Shown here in pieces: positions 1 through 5,192 of a stretch of DNA of 13,237 nt (position 1 is its first letter; each line of letters begins with the position of its first letter). The stretch is taken from NCBI GenBank assembly GCA_036565605.1, contig DATCXV010000021.1, positions 1-13,237 of the forward strand, in the 5' to 3' direction. Origin of the DNA: UBA6065 sp036565605 (GTDB lineage Bacteria > Patescibacteriota > Minisyncoccia > Phycocordibacterales > UBA6065). Position numbers and translations under genes: made by a program. A model generated the notes under the pieces. That model had not been told where the DNA came from. It saw only the letters and a list, made by a program, of their open reading frames with translations, and made no database searches.

Positions 1-393
1 GATGGTACAACCGGCGTCGCCTGTATCCGAAGCACAGGTTACTTCAATGAAGAGGTCCGAGCCCTTCTCGTCACTCTGCGGGATCCAAAGAAGCTCGCCA
101 TCGTTCTCGGTGTTTGCAGCGATCTGACGAACCAAAACGAAACTTTCCGGAGAGCTTGATGCTTTGCGGATCAGGTTCACATTCACGCCGAGGTTCGTCG
201 GGTAGCCAGAAGACTGCCACTTGATAAGGCGGGCACCGCTCGATCCGGCAGCGGCGAGAGAATCAGAAGCCGCGACCGAAGTGACGGCAATGGTGGCTGC
301 CTTTCCCTCAGGCTTGTTAACAGAAGGAGAGGTAAGCATTACCCCAGCGACCGCCAAGAGAGCGAATATACCGAGGAAAATTATGCGTTTCAT
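1..393 (-). CDS. Secreted protein with KRE9/KNH-like (Ser-Thr-rich GPI-anchored family) domain, C-terminus outside window
   Basis: The reverse strand is open from an ATG at 393 to the window edge, giving 131 codons without a stop; the C-terminus lies beyond position 1. Residues 1-20 are a signal peptide or membrane anchor (MKR followed by a hydrophobic run). A low-complexity Ala/Ser/Thr stretch follows to about residue 53. Residues 56-118 match the pattern of the KRE9/KNH N-terminal domain: a Trp-Gln-Ser-Ser-Gly core at 59-63, an alternating NVNLIRK strand, then 'IAANTENDGELLWIP' with the typical Asn-Asp-Gly before Trp. Cys120 and Cys129 could form a disulfide. The protein is probably exported or cell-surface, and the family suggests a beta-sandwich adhesion or binding module; no substrate can be named. 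It is divergent from the 592 gene, so the two share the 394-591 intergenic region. A perfect TATAAT lies on the reverse strand at 409-404, only about 11 bases before the start codon. Confidence 0.75.
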   Translation of the reverse strand, partial: MKRIIFLGIFALLAVAGVMLTSPSVNKPEGKAATIAVTSVAASDSLAAAGSSGARLIKWQSSGYPTNLGVNVNLIRKASSSPESFVLVRQIAANTENDGELLWIPQSDEKGSDLFIEVTCASDTGDAGCTI

Positions 394-591
394 ATCTATG
401 ATAATTATAGACTGTCGCTCATATAGTTAAATATAAATAAAATGTTGTCAAATTCGTGTGGGGTGTCTGAGAGGGGCGTATTAGTTGACAGTATATACTA
501 AATATGGCACGATAGTAACAAATTTGCTCTTTTAAAAACGCGGATTTCCAGGCTTCCGCCTGGAGCGTCAAAATCGAGAGCACAATTTCCC
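394..591. promoter_or_regulatory. Divergent intergenic region with AT-rich promoter-like elements
   Basis: This 198-base gap separates two genes that diverge, so it must hold promoters for both. On the reverse strand there is a TATAAT at 409-404 and a TTGACA at 451-446, but they are not a standard pair. On the forward strand there is a TTGACA at 485-490 overlapping a perfect 10-base palindrome AGTATATACT at 490-499, with no convincing -10 at a normal distance. A GC-rich hairpin lies at 546-565 and is listed separately. Exact promoters are unresolved. Confidence 0.4.
544..564 (+). repeat. GC-rich hairpin, copy 1 of a 21-base element also found in the rpsS leader
   Basis: CCAGGC (548-553), loop TTCC, GCCTGG (558-563) forms a perfect 6-bp stem, extended by T547-A564 and a T546-G565 wobble. 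The 21 bases 544-564 match 7951-7971 at 18 positions, including both stem arms. It ends 27 bases before the start codon at 592, so it probably lies in that gene's 5' untranslated region. Unlike the copy at 7951, no T-tract follows. Confidence 0.5.
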
Positions 592-1521
592 ATGAAAAAA
601 ATCAGTATTGTTCTTGTCCTGTGGGTATTGTTCATATCCGATGTTTCGGCGCAAGCCCTTAAACCGGAATTGACAGTGGTAGACGATCCGGTGATGTTTG
701 TGGGTTCCAGAGTTAACAGCAATACGCCTGTCGACATTCGTCTTCAGACGCCGAAGGTCATTGACCAATCAATGTTCGGTCTCGTGTCCGGTGATGTAGG
801 TCTTACGTACGGCCTCAACATTGGTCCGGGGGAAGCGAATATTGTCTATCTCGTTCGTGCCCTGGGACCATCGCTTAAAAAATTTGATATCTCAGGATAT
901 CTTGAACGGCCGCAAATCACTGTTACGAGAAATGGAAAACTATTCATGACGATCGGATATTGGGCCGATCTTGCGCCCATTGTTTCGACGGTGATTCCCA
1001 CTATGCGAAAGGCCGAACAAATGGCGAAAGCAATTCCGCTTGAACTCGGGCTCTTCGATGCCGCCGCGATCGTGAGTTTGCCAGAAGGGACTTATACATT
1101 TACGGTCGAAGGCGATCCAGAAAGAAGTTCGAACCGAGAAGGGAAGACACTCTTTCAAATCTATGAGCTACCAGAACTTGTGGAGGCAAATAGAACACCT
1201 TCGATCCCACAGCTCTTAAGCTTCTACGAAGCTGGGTCACTTTCGGTACGGATCGGTCAGACGATCGGCATCGATGTTTCGAGCATTGATCCTGATTCGG
1301 AAAATGTCACTTATCTTATCGATTGGGATGACAATGGTTCCATTGATGAGACGGTGGAAAGTAATTCGCCAACCGTAAAACTGACGCACTCATGGAGTAC
1401 CTTGGGAGAGCGCTACATCCGCGTGAGCTCAAGGGATTCTCGGGGACGTCACGCTGGAGGTTACCCAACGTTCGGTATAGGAATTCGGATCAAGATTCGA
1501 GTTACCCGTGTCGAGGAGTAA
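592..1521 (+). CDS. Exported protein with ALGPSL-type beta domain and C-terminal PKD-like domain
   Basis: This is a 309-residue protein with a clear signal peptide: Lys-Lys at 2-3, a hydrophobic core, and a probable cleavage after Ala20 (VSA|QA). Residues 85-193 show the repeat unit often seen in large bacterial secreted proteins, with 'VRALGPSL' at 88-95, then gVsG-L..P-like spacing (ISGYLERP), a Trp at 124, 'DAAAIVSLPEGTYTFTV' and a closing IYEL. Residues about 222-290 resemble a PKD fold: 'DPDSENVTYLIDWDDNGSID' carries the Asp-rich turn and 'HSWSTLGERYIRVSSRDSRGR' the usual Trp-x3-Gly-x-Tyr strand and Asp-x-x-Gly end. It is likely extracellular or surface-bound, possibly adhesive; no enzyme motif is visible. 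ATG at 592 was chosen because it begins the signal peptide; the bases before it are TTTCCC, with no Shine-Dalgarno. A terminator follows directly. Confidence 0.8.
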   Translation: MKKISIVLVLWVLFISDVSAQALKPELTVVDDPVMFVGSRVNSNTPVDIRLQTPKVIDQSMFGLVSGDVGLTYGLNIGPGEANIVYLVRALGPSLKKFDISGYLERPQITVTRNGKLFMTIGYWADLAPIVSTVIPTMRKAEQMAKAIPLELGLFDAAAIVSLPEGTYTFTVEGDPERSSNREGKTLFQIYELPELVEANRTPSIPQLLSFYEAGSLSVRIGQTIGIDVSSIDPDSENVTYLIDWDDNGSIDETVESNSPTVKLTHSWSTLGERYIRVSSRDSRGRHAGGYPTFGIGIRIKIRVTRVEE

Positions 1522-1533
1522 GTGAAAGCACAC

Positions 1534-1565
1534 AAGCCGCGATCAAAAGGTCACGGCTTTTTTTT
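1534..1565 (+). terminator. Intrinsic terminator after the 592 gene
   Basis: AAGCCG (1534-1539) pairs with CGGCTT and GATC pairs with GGTC across an AAAA loop, leaving one C/A mismatch, followed by eight T (1558-1565). It starts 12 bases after the stop codon. Confidence 0.85.
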
Positions 1566-1591
1566 ACGCACGTGGGGTACTTGCTTAAATT

Positions 1592-1597
1592 TATAAT
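1592..1597 (+). promoter_or_regulatory. Candidate -10 element for the 1633 gene
   Basis: A perfect TATAAT lies between the upstream terminator and the start codon at 1633, predicting a transcript start near 1604 and a leader of about 29 bases. No recognisable -35 is seen at 16-18 bases upstream. A promoter here is expected because the preceding terminator isolates this gene. Confidence 0.45.
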
Positions 1598-1632
1598 ATG
1601 TGGTAATTTCAAAACAGACATTCTTTATCCCC

Positions 1633-2160
1633 ATGAATACCCAAAACCGTCCGGGCTTTGCCCGGCTTCTCCTCGCGTGGGCGCTTATCGCGTTCATTGC
1701 TTTGCCCCAGTTCTCGATCGCGCAGATCAAGGGTTCGCTCATCAATCTCTCGACACTGCTGTCGATTCCCGCCGATGGAAGCATCACAAATGGCTTCGTG
1801 ATCACGGCGCCGACCAAAGTGCTGATTCGGGTCGTCGGCCGATCGGGCCTCTTACCACTTGGTGTGACCGATGCCATTTCCGACCCCGGCATGACTCTTT
1901 ACAAAGGAAAAGAGGAGATGTTCTCGAACGATGACTGGCACCATCAGTCGGTCATTCCTGGTACGCATACACCCACGGAAGCTGAAATGGCCGCGACGTT
2001 CGCCGCCGTAGGGGCGTTTCCCCTTGCGGGCTCGAATGTGGAGAACGCTTATGATTCAGCCATCCTCATGACGCTCGAGCCGGGCAATTACAGTGTTGTG
2101 GCTTTCAACAGGGCGCATGGGGCAGGAACTCTTATCATCGAGTTCTATCTTGTTCCATAA
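1633..2160 (+). CDS. Exported single-domain ALGPSL-type beta protein
   Basis: From the ATG at 1633 the product has 175 residues. An upstream GTG at 1600 is in frame but would put 11 residues before the signal peptide and overlaps the predicted transcription start, so 1633 is preferred. Residues 1-30 are a signal peptide with a likely cut after Ala30 (SIA|QI). The mature protein is a single copy of the domain also present in its upstream neighbour: 'VLIRVVGRSG' where the family has LIRALGPS, then 'LGVTDAISDPGMTLYKG', 'NDDW' at 99-102, 'VGAFPL', 'DSAILMTLEPGNYSVVA' and 'AGTLIIEFYLVP'. This matches the family pattern better than the neighbour does, notably in the NDDW turn. It is probably secreted; function unknown. 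It is bracketed by its own -10 element and a terminator. Confidence 0.8.
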   Translation: MNTQNRPGFARLLLAWALIAFIALPQFSIAQIKGSLINLSTLLSIPADGSITNGFVITAPTKVLIRVVGRSGLLPLGVTDAISDPGMTLYKGKEEMFSNDDWHHQSVIPGTHTPTEAEMAATFAAVGAFPLAGSNVENAYDSAILMTLEPGNYSVVAFNRAHGAGTLIIEFYLVP

Positions 2161-2167
2161 TTCTTCG

Positions 2168-2194
2168 GCCACCTCGGAAAGAGGTGGCTTTTTT
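2168..2194 (+). terminator. Intrinsic terminator after the 1633 gene
   Basis: GCCACCTC, loop GGAAA, GAGGTGGC is a perfect 8-bp stem followed by six T (2189-2194). It isolates the secreted-protein gene from tuf. Confidence 0.92.
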
Positions 2195-2217
2195 ATCTGT
2201 CTTTCTTTTTATAATAA

Positions 2218-2245
2218 TTGACTTCGTGTATGTGTCTGCTAATAT
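2218..2245 (+). promoter_or_regulatory. tuf promoter, extended -10 type
   Basis: TTGACT (2218-2223) and TAATAT (2240-2245) are 16 bases apart, with a TG one base before the -10 (TGC-TAATAT), an extended -10. Predicted start is near 2252, giving a leader of about 105 bases. The TGCTA form recurs at the rpsS and rpsZ promoters. Confidence 0.75.
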
Positions 2246-2252
2246 GAGGCGT

Positions 2253-2272
2253 ACGCAATTTTTGCGTCTTTT
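2253..2272 (+). promoter_or_regulatory. Hairpin with short T-tract at the 5' end of the tuf transcript
   Basis: ACGCAA (2253-2258), loop TTT, TTGCGT (2262-2267), then CTTTT. It begins at or next to the predicted transcript start. It could act as a weak terminator, an attenuator or a 5' stabiliser. Confidence 0.45.
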
Positions 2273-2292
2273 AGCAATTTAGAACTCTATCA

Positions 2293-2346
2293 AGTCCGTC
2301 TCGGAGACCTGCAAACACTCTCGCGCGCAGATCTCGGGGACAGACT
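2293..2346 (+). promoter_or_regulatory. Long hairpin in the tuf leader
   Basis: The 20-base arm 2293-2312 pairs base for base with the arm 2327-2346: 17 of 20 positions pair (16 Watson-Crick plus the wobble T2301-G2338), with two C/A mismatches and one G/G, and no bulges. The loop is 14 bases (2313-2326). The hairpin ends 10 bases before the tuf ATG, where it would affect ribosome access. I do not recognise it as a known RNA family. Confidence 0.6.
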
Positions 2347-2356
2347 CAAAAGCTTT

Positions 2357-3544
2357 ATGGCAGAATTCAACCGCAGCAAGCCGCACGTCAACGTGGGCAC
2401 CATCGGCCACGTCGACCACGGCAAGACGACTTTGACGACCGCGATCCTGGCAACCCAGGCACGCGACGGTCTCGCCCAGACCAAGGCATACGCCGACATC
2501 GCAAAGGGTGGTACGGTCCGCGACGCAACAAAGGTCGTTACGATCTCGCTCGCTCACGTCGAGTACGAGTCGGACACGCGCCACTATGCGCACATCGACG
2601 CCCCGGGTCACGCTGACTACATCAAGAACATGATCACGGGCGCAGCCCAGATGGACGGCGCTATCCTCGTGGTATCCGCAATTGACGGTCCGATGCCGCA
2701 GACTCGCGAGCACATCCTTTTGGCACGCCAGGTCGGCGTTCCTCGAATCGTCGTCTTCCTCAACAAGTGCGACGCTGTCGAAGATAAGGAGCTCATCGAC
2801 CTCGTCGAGGGCGAAGTGAAGGACCTCCTTGCGAAGCAGGGCTATACCGACTCGCCGGTTATCCGCGGTTCGGCTTTGAAGGCTCTTGAAGCAAAGGACA
2901 ACAACGATGAATGGGCAAAGAAGATCAAGGAGCTCATGACGACCCTTGACTCGTACATTCCAATGCCTGTTCGCGAGACTGATAAGCCGTTCCTTATGCC
3001 GATCGAAGACATCTTCTCGATCGAAGGTCGCGGTACGGTCGTTACGGGCCGCATTGAACGCGGTCAGGTAAAGGTCGGTGACGAAATTGAAATCATCGGT
3101 ATCAAGGACACGACCAAATCGGTCATCACTGGTATCGAAATGTTCAACAAGTCGCTCCAGTCGGGTATGGCAGGCGACAACGCCGGCGTACTTCTGCGCG
3201 GTGTTGCAAAGGATGATGTCCATCGTGGACAGGTTCTTGCAAAGCCAGGCTCGGTAACTCCGCACACGGAGTTCGAATCTGAAGTGTACATCTTGAAGAA
3301 AGAGGAAGGTGGTCGCCACACTCCATTCTTCAACGGCTACAAGCCTCAGTTCTATGTCCGCACCACTGACGTCACCGGTGAAGTAACCCTCCCGGAGAAG
3401 GTTGAAATGGTTATGCCGGGCGACACCGTCACCTTCAAGGTCAAGCTTCACGCTCCGATCGCCCTTGAAGACAAGACCCGCTTCGCGATCCGCGAAGGTG
3501 GCAAGACTGTGGGCGCAGGTGTCGTAACTAAGATCGTAAAATAG
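2357..3544 (+). CDS. tuf: Elongation factor Tu
   Basis: This 395-residue GTPase delivers aminoacyl-tRNA to the ribosomal A site; its length is normal. The G domain has G1 'GHVDHGKT' (17-24), 'DAPGHADY' (81-88, with the catalytic-loop His85) and 'NKCD' (136-139). Domain 2 carries 'GRGTVVTGRIERG', and domain 3 carries 'GGRHTPFFNGYKPQFYVRTTDVTG' and ends in 'REGGKTVGAGVVTKIV'. Switch I is very unusual: the near-universal 'ARGITIN' is 'TKVVTIS' (residues 58-64), with a two-residue insertion just before it. Only the Mg-binding Thr (Thr62) and following Ile are kept. The usual DCPGH Cys is Ala82. The ATG at 2357 follows a long leader hairpin and has no Shine-Dalgarno. It is probably co-transcribed with rpsJ; the usual upstream partners rpsL, rpsG and fusA are absent. 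Confidence 0.98.
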   Translation: MAEFNRSKPHVNVGTIGHVDHGKTTLTTAILATQARDGLAQTKAYADIAKGGTVRDATKVVTISLAHVEYESDTRHYAHIDAPGHADYIKNMITGAAQMDGAILVVSAIDGPMPQTREHILLARQVGVPRIVVFLNKCDAVEDKELIDLVEGEVKDLLAKQGYTDSPVIRGSALKALEAKDNNDEWAKKIKELMTTLDSYIPMPVRETDKPFLMPIEDIFSIEGRGTVVTGRIERGQVKVGDEIEIIGIKDTTKSVITGIEMFNKSLQSGMAGDNAGVLLRGVAKDDVHRGQVLAKPGSVTPHTEFESEVYILKKEEGGRHTPFFNGYKPQFYVRTTDVTGEVTLPEKVEMVMPGDTVTFKVKLHAPIALEDKTRFAIREGGKTVGAGVVTKIVK

Positions 3545-3551
3545 TTCACGC

Positions 3552-3579
3552 TTGCAAAAGGGCCGAAAATCGGTAGACT
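3552..3579 (+). promoter_or_regulatory. Candidate internal promoter before rpsJ
   Basis: TTGCAA (3552-3557) and TAGACT (3574-3579), 16-base spacer, in the 54-base tuf-rpsJ gap. Start would be near 3586, leaving a very short leader. There is no terminator after tuf, so rpsJ could also be read through from the tuf promoter. Confidence 0.45.
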
Positions 3580-3598
3580 AGGACCTTAACAACATCCC

Positions 3599-3958
3599 AT
3601 GGCAGAAACTACGAAGAAGACGGTAAAAAAGGCAGTCAAGGCGGAAGCCTCGGCTCCGCGCCTACGCATCCGCGTACGCGCCTACGAGAACAAGATTCTC
3701 GATGCGTCGGTCAAGCAGATCATCGACACCGCGCTTCGCTATGACGTGGAAGTCCTGGGTCCGGTCCCGCTCCCGACGGAAATCAAGAAGTACACGGTGA
3801 ACCGCTCGTCATTCGTTTACAAGAATGCGCGAGAACAGTTCGAGATGCGAGTGCACAAGCGCCTCATCGATATCTTGAATCCGAATCCGAAGATCATCGA
3901 AGCCCTGACGAACCTTTCATTGCCTTCCGGCGTGAACATCGACGTCAAGATGATTTAA
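3599..3958 (+). CDS. rpsJ: 30S ribosomal protein S10
   Basis: This 119-residue protein is a 30S head component; S10 also serves as NusE in antitermination in bacteria where that has been studied. The core begins at about residue 21 ('RLRIRVRAYENKILDAS') and contains the conserved 'VLGPVPLPT' and 'HKRLIDILNPNPKIIEAL'. The C-terminus is ordinary. Residues 1-20 are an added Lys/Ala-rich tail absent from typical S10 proteins of about 100 residues. ATG 3599 is preceded by AACATCCC rather than a Shine-Dalgarno. It follows tuf by 54 bases and is sealed off from rplC by a strong terminator and an unrelated gene, so it is not in the same transcript as the rest of the S10 operon. Confidence 0.97.
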   Translation: MAETTKKTVKKAVKAEASAPRLRIRVRAYENKILDASVKQIIDTALRYDVEVLGPVPLPTEIKKYTVNRSSFVYKNAREQFEMRVHKRLIDILNPNPKIIEALTNLSLPSGVNIDVKMI

Positions 3959-3960
3959 TC

Positions 3961-3996
3961 AAAAAGCCCGGCTCCTTTCTGGAGACCGGGCTTTTT
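3961..3996 (+). terminator. Strong terminator ending the tuf-rpsJ unit
   Basis: AAAAAGCCCGG (3961-3971) pairs with CCGGGCTTTTT (3986-3996), continued by CTCC/GGAG with loop TTTCT and one bulged A at 3985. The A-tract and T-tract on either side could let it work in both directions. Confidence 0.95.
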
Positions 3997-4015
3997 GTTT
4001 GTAAGGAAGTCGTTC

Positions 4016-4043
4016 TTGACTAATTGTGGTAGAGGCGTATTTT
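4016..4043 (+). promoter_or_regulatory. Promoter for the 4069 gene
   Basis: TTGACT (4016-4021) and TATTTT (4038-4043), 16-base spacer. Start near 4050, about 19 bases before the ATG. Confidence 0.55.
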
Positions 4044-4068
4044 TACGGGTGGAACCTTTTCTCTGGTC

Positions 4069-4368
4069 ATGACATTCTTTGCGTCAGTACTTGAACCATA
4101 CCTCTCGGAAGAGGGTCGAGTTCTTTGGCGCTCTCCGATTCCTGTGGTTATTGTTGCCAAGGATCTTGAAGAGGCCGTCGAATCATTAAGTCGGCTCTAT
4201 CCAATCAGGAATCTTCAGATCGAACGAAAGCTTCTTGAAGAATATCCGAATTGGCCGCCGGGCGCGTATCGTGAAGCAGCTATTGTTGCTTTACCTTTGA
4301 ACTTCAAAGGCGCCGTCCCGATTTTCTTACACATTGCGGAGAACAAAATCCACCGGGCCTATATCTAA
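4069..4368 (+). CDS. Hypothetical protein, 99 residues, between rpsJ and rplC
   Basis: I do not recognise this protein. It begins MTFFASVLEPYLSEEG and has no signal peptide or obvious membrane segment, so it is probably cytoplasmic. Visible features are a beta-like 'PIPVVIVAK' (24-32), an acidic helix-like 'DLEEAVESLSRLYP', a charged 'ERKLLEEYPNWPPGAYREAA' and a hydrophobic 'VPIFLHIA' near the C-terminus. The pattern beta-helix-beta suggests a small globular alpha/beta fold, but that is inference. It has its own promoter (4016-4043) and its own terminator (4374-4396), so it is a self-contained one-gene unit inserted in the ribosomal locus. No Shine-Dalgarno is visible. The match of ORF bounds with promoter and terminator supports its being real. 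Confidence 0.7.
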   Translation: MTFFASVLEPYLSEEGRVLWRSPIPVVIVAKDLEEAVESLSRLYPIRNLQIERKLLEEYPNWPPGAYREAAIVALPLNFKGAVPIFLHIAENKIHRAYI

Positions 4369-4373
4369 GCAGG

Positions 4374-4396
4374 GCGCGTAGCAGTACGCGCTTTTT
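4374..4396 (+). terminator. Intrinsic terminator after the 4069 gene
   Basis: GCGCGTA, loop GCAG, TACGCGC is a perfect 7-bp stem with five T after it (4392-4396), starting 6 bases after the stop codon. Confidence 0.9.
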
Positions 4397-4427
4397 CTTG
4401 CCTGTACTGGCCCTATATGCAACGCCC

Positions 4428-4456
4428 TTGCAATCTGTCTGGCTTTGCGGTACTAT
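4428..4456 (+). promoter_or_regulatory. rplC operon promoter
   Basis: TTGCAA (4428-4433) and TACTAT (4451-4456), 17-base spacer. Start near 4463, giving a leader of about 77 bases before rplC. Confidence 0.65.
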
Positions 4457-4466
4457 GCTTGCCACT

Positions 4467-4525
4467 GAAGCGATCGAGCTTCGTTTTATTTTTAATCCCC
4501 AGAGAGCCTACGGATCCCCAATCCG
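4467..4525 (+). promoter_or_regulatory. Structured leader of rplC with terminator-like hairpin
   Basis: GAAGC (4467-4471), loop GATCGA, GCTTC (4478-4482) is followed by GTTTTATTTTT (4483-4493), the form of an intrinsic terminator inside the leader. A second hairpin, CGGAT (4511-4515), loop CCCCA, ATCCG (4521-4525), lies just before the start codon. CGAGC (4475-4479) could instead pair with GCTCG (4527-4531), which would break the first hairpin. Regulation by attenuation is inference. Confidence 0.45.
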
Positions 4526-4539
4526 CGCTCGCGCACCAC

Positions 4540-5166
4540 ATGAAATTCATTCTTGGCACCAAGAAGAGCATGACGCAGGTCTTTGACGCAGAAGGACGCG
4601 CCTTTCCGGCGACTGTTCTTGCGGCGGGACCGGTCACAGTTACGCAGGTTAAGACAGCTGAAAAAGACGGTTACTCGGCATTGCAGGTCGGTTTCGGTGA
4701 ACAAAAGGAATCGCGTCTTTCGAACGCGGTCAAAGGACATTTGAAGGCTGCCGGTGGCAATTTCCGCCACCTCGGCGAATTCTGCGTTTCTGCAGAAGAA
4801 GCAGGCAAGATCAAAGTTGGCGACAAGATCAATCTTTCGTCGTTTGTTGTTGGAGACCTGGTCACGGTCCGCTCGCAGTCAAAAGGTAAGGGCTTCCAGG
4901 GCGCCGTCAAACGCCACCACTTCAAAGGTGGTTCCCGCACCCACGGCCAGAAGCACTCGGAGCGTGAAGTCGGTTCCATCAACGGTGGAGGCCGCGTCGG
5001 TTCTGGTCGCGTCGCCAAAGGCAAGCGCATGCCAGGACGCATGGGCGGCGACATGGTTACTGTTAAAAACCTCAAGGTTCTTCAGGTCCGCCCTGAAACC
5101 AACGAGCTCGTAGTTCACGGATCCCTTCCTGGTCGAAAGGGTGTGCTCGTATCTATTGCCGCATAA
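4540..5166 (+). CDS. rplC: 50S ribosomal protein L3
   Basis: L3 is an early 23S rRNA-binding assembly protein whose long loop reaches toward the peptidyl transferase centre. The product has 208 residues, normal for the family. The reading frame is open further upstream to an ATG at 4417, but the family N-terminus 'MKFILGTKKSMTQVFDAEGR' begins at ATG 4540, and the upstream part lies in the promoter and leader. Conserved segments include 'VKVGDKINL'-like (91-99), 'SKGKGFQGAVKRHHFKGG' (114-131), 'SRTHGQKHSEREVGS' and 'KGKRMPGRMGGDMVTVKNLKV'. The loop at residues 145-160 is two residues longer and Gly-rich (SINGGGRVGSGRV), and has no Gln matching the methylated Gln150 of E. coli. First gene of rplC-D-W-B; 26 bases to rplD. 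Confidence 0.97.
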   Translation: MKFILGTKKSMTQVFDAEGRAFPATVLAAGPVTVTQVKTAEKDGYSALQVGFGEQKESRLSNAVKGHLKAAGGNFRHLGEFCVSAEEAGKIKVGDKINLSSFVVGDLVTVRSQSKGKGFQGAVKRHHFKGGSRTHGQKHSEREVGSINGGGRVGSGRVAKGKRMPGRMGGDMVTVKNLKVLQVRPETNELVVHGSLPGRKGVLVSIAA

Positions 5167-5192
5167 TCGCATCACTTTTAACCAACACTACA

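Noticed and set aside
221..430. 69-codon forward frame near the window start
   Set aside because: It is antisense to the minus-strand secreted protein, which has a signal peptide and a recognisable domain.
1600..1632. Longer start for the 1633 gene at GTG 1600
   Set aside because: The codon overlaps the -10 element's predicted start region and would place 11 residues before a normal signal peptide.
1392..1934. 180-codon forward frame overlapping both secreted-protein genes
   Set aside because: It crosses a terminator and two well-supported genes in another frame, and has no recognisable features.
2279..3451. 390-codon open frame on the minus strand across tuf
   Set aside because: It is a shadow of tuf produced by its codon usage; it has no family resemblance, while the forward frame is an unmistakable EF-Tu.
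4417..4539. 41-residue N-terminal extension of rplC from an upstream ATG
   Set aside because: The extension overlaps the rplC promoter and leader hairpins, and the conserved L3 N-terminus starts at 4540.
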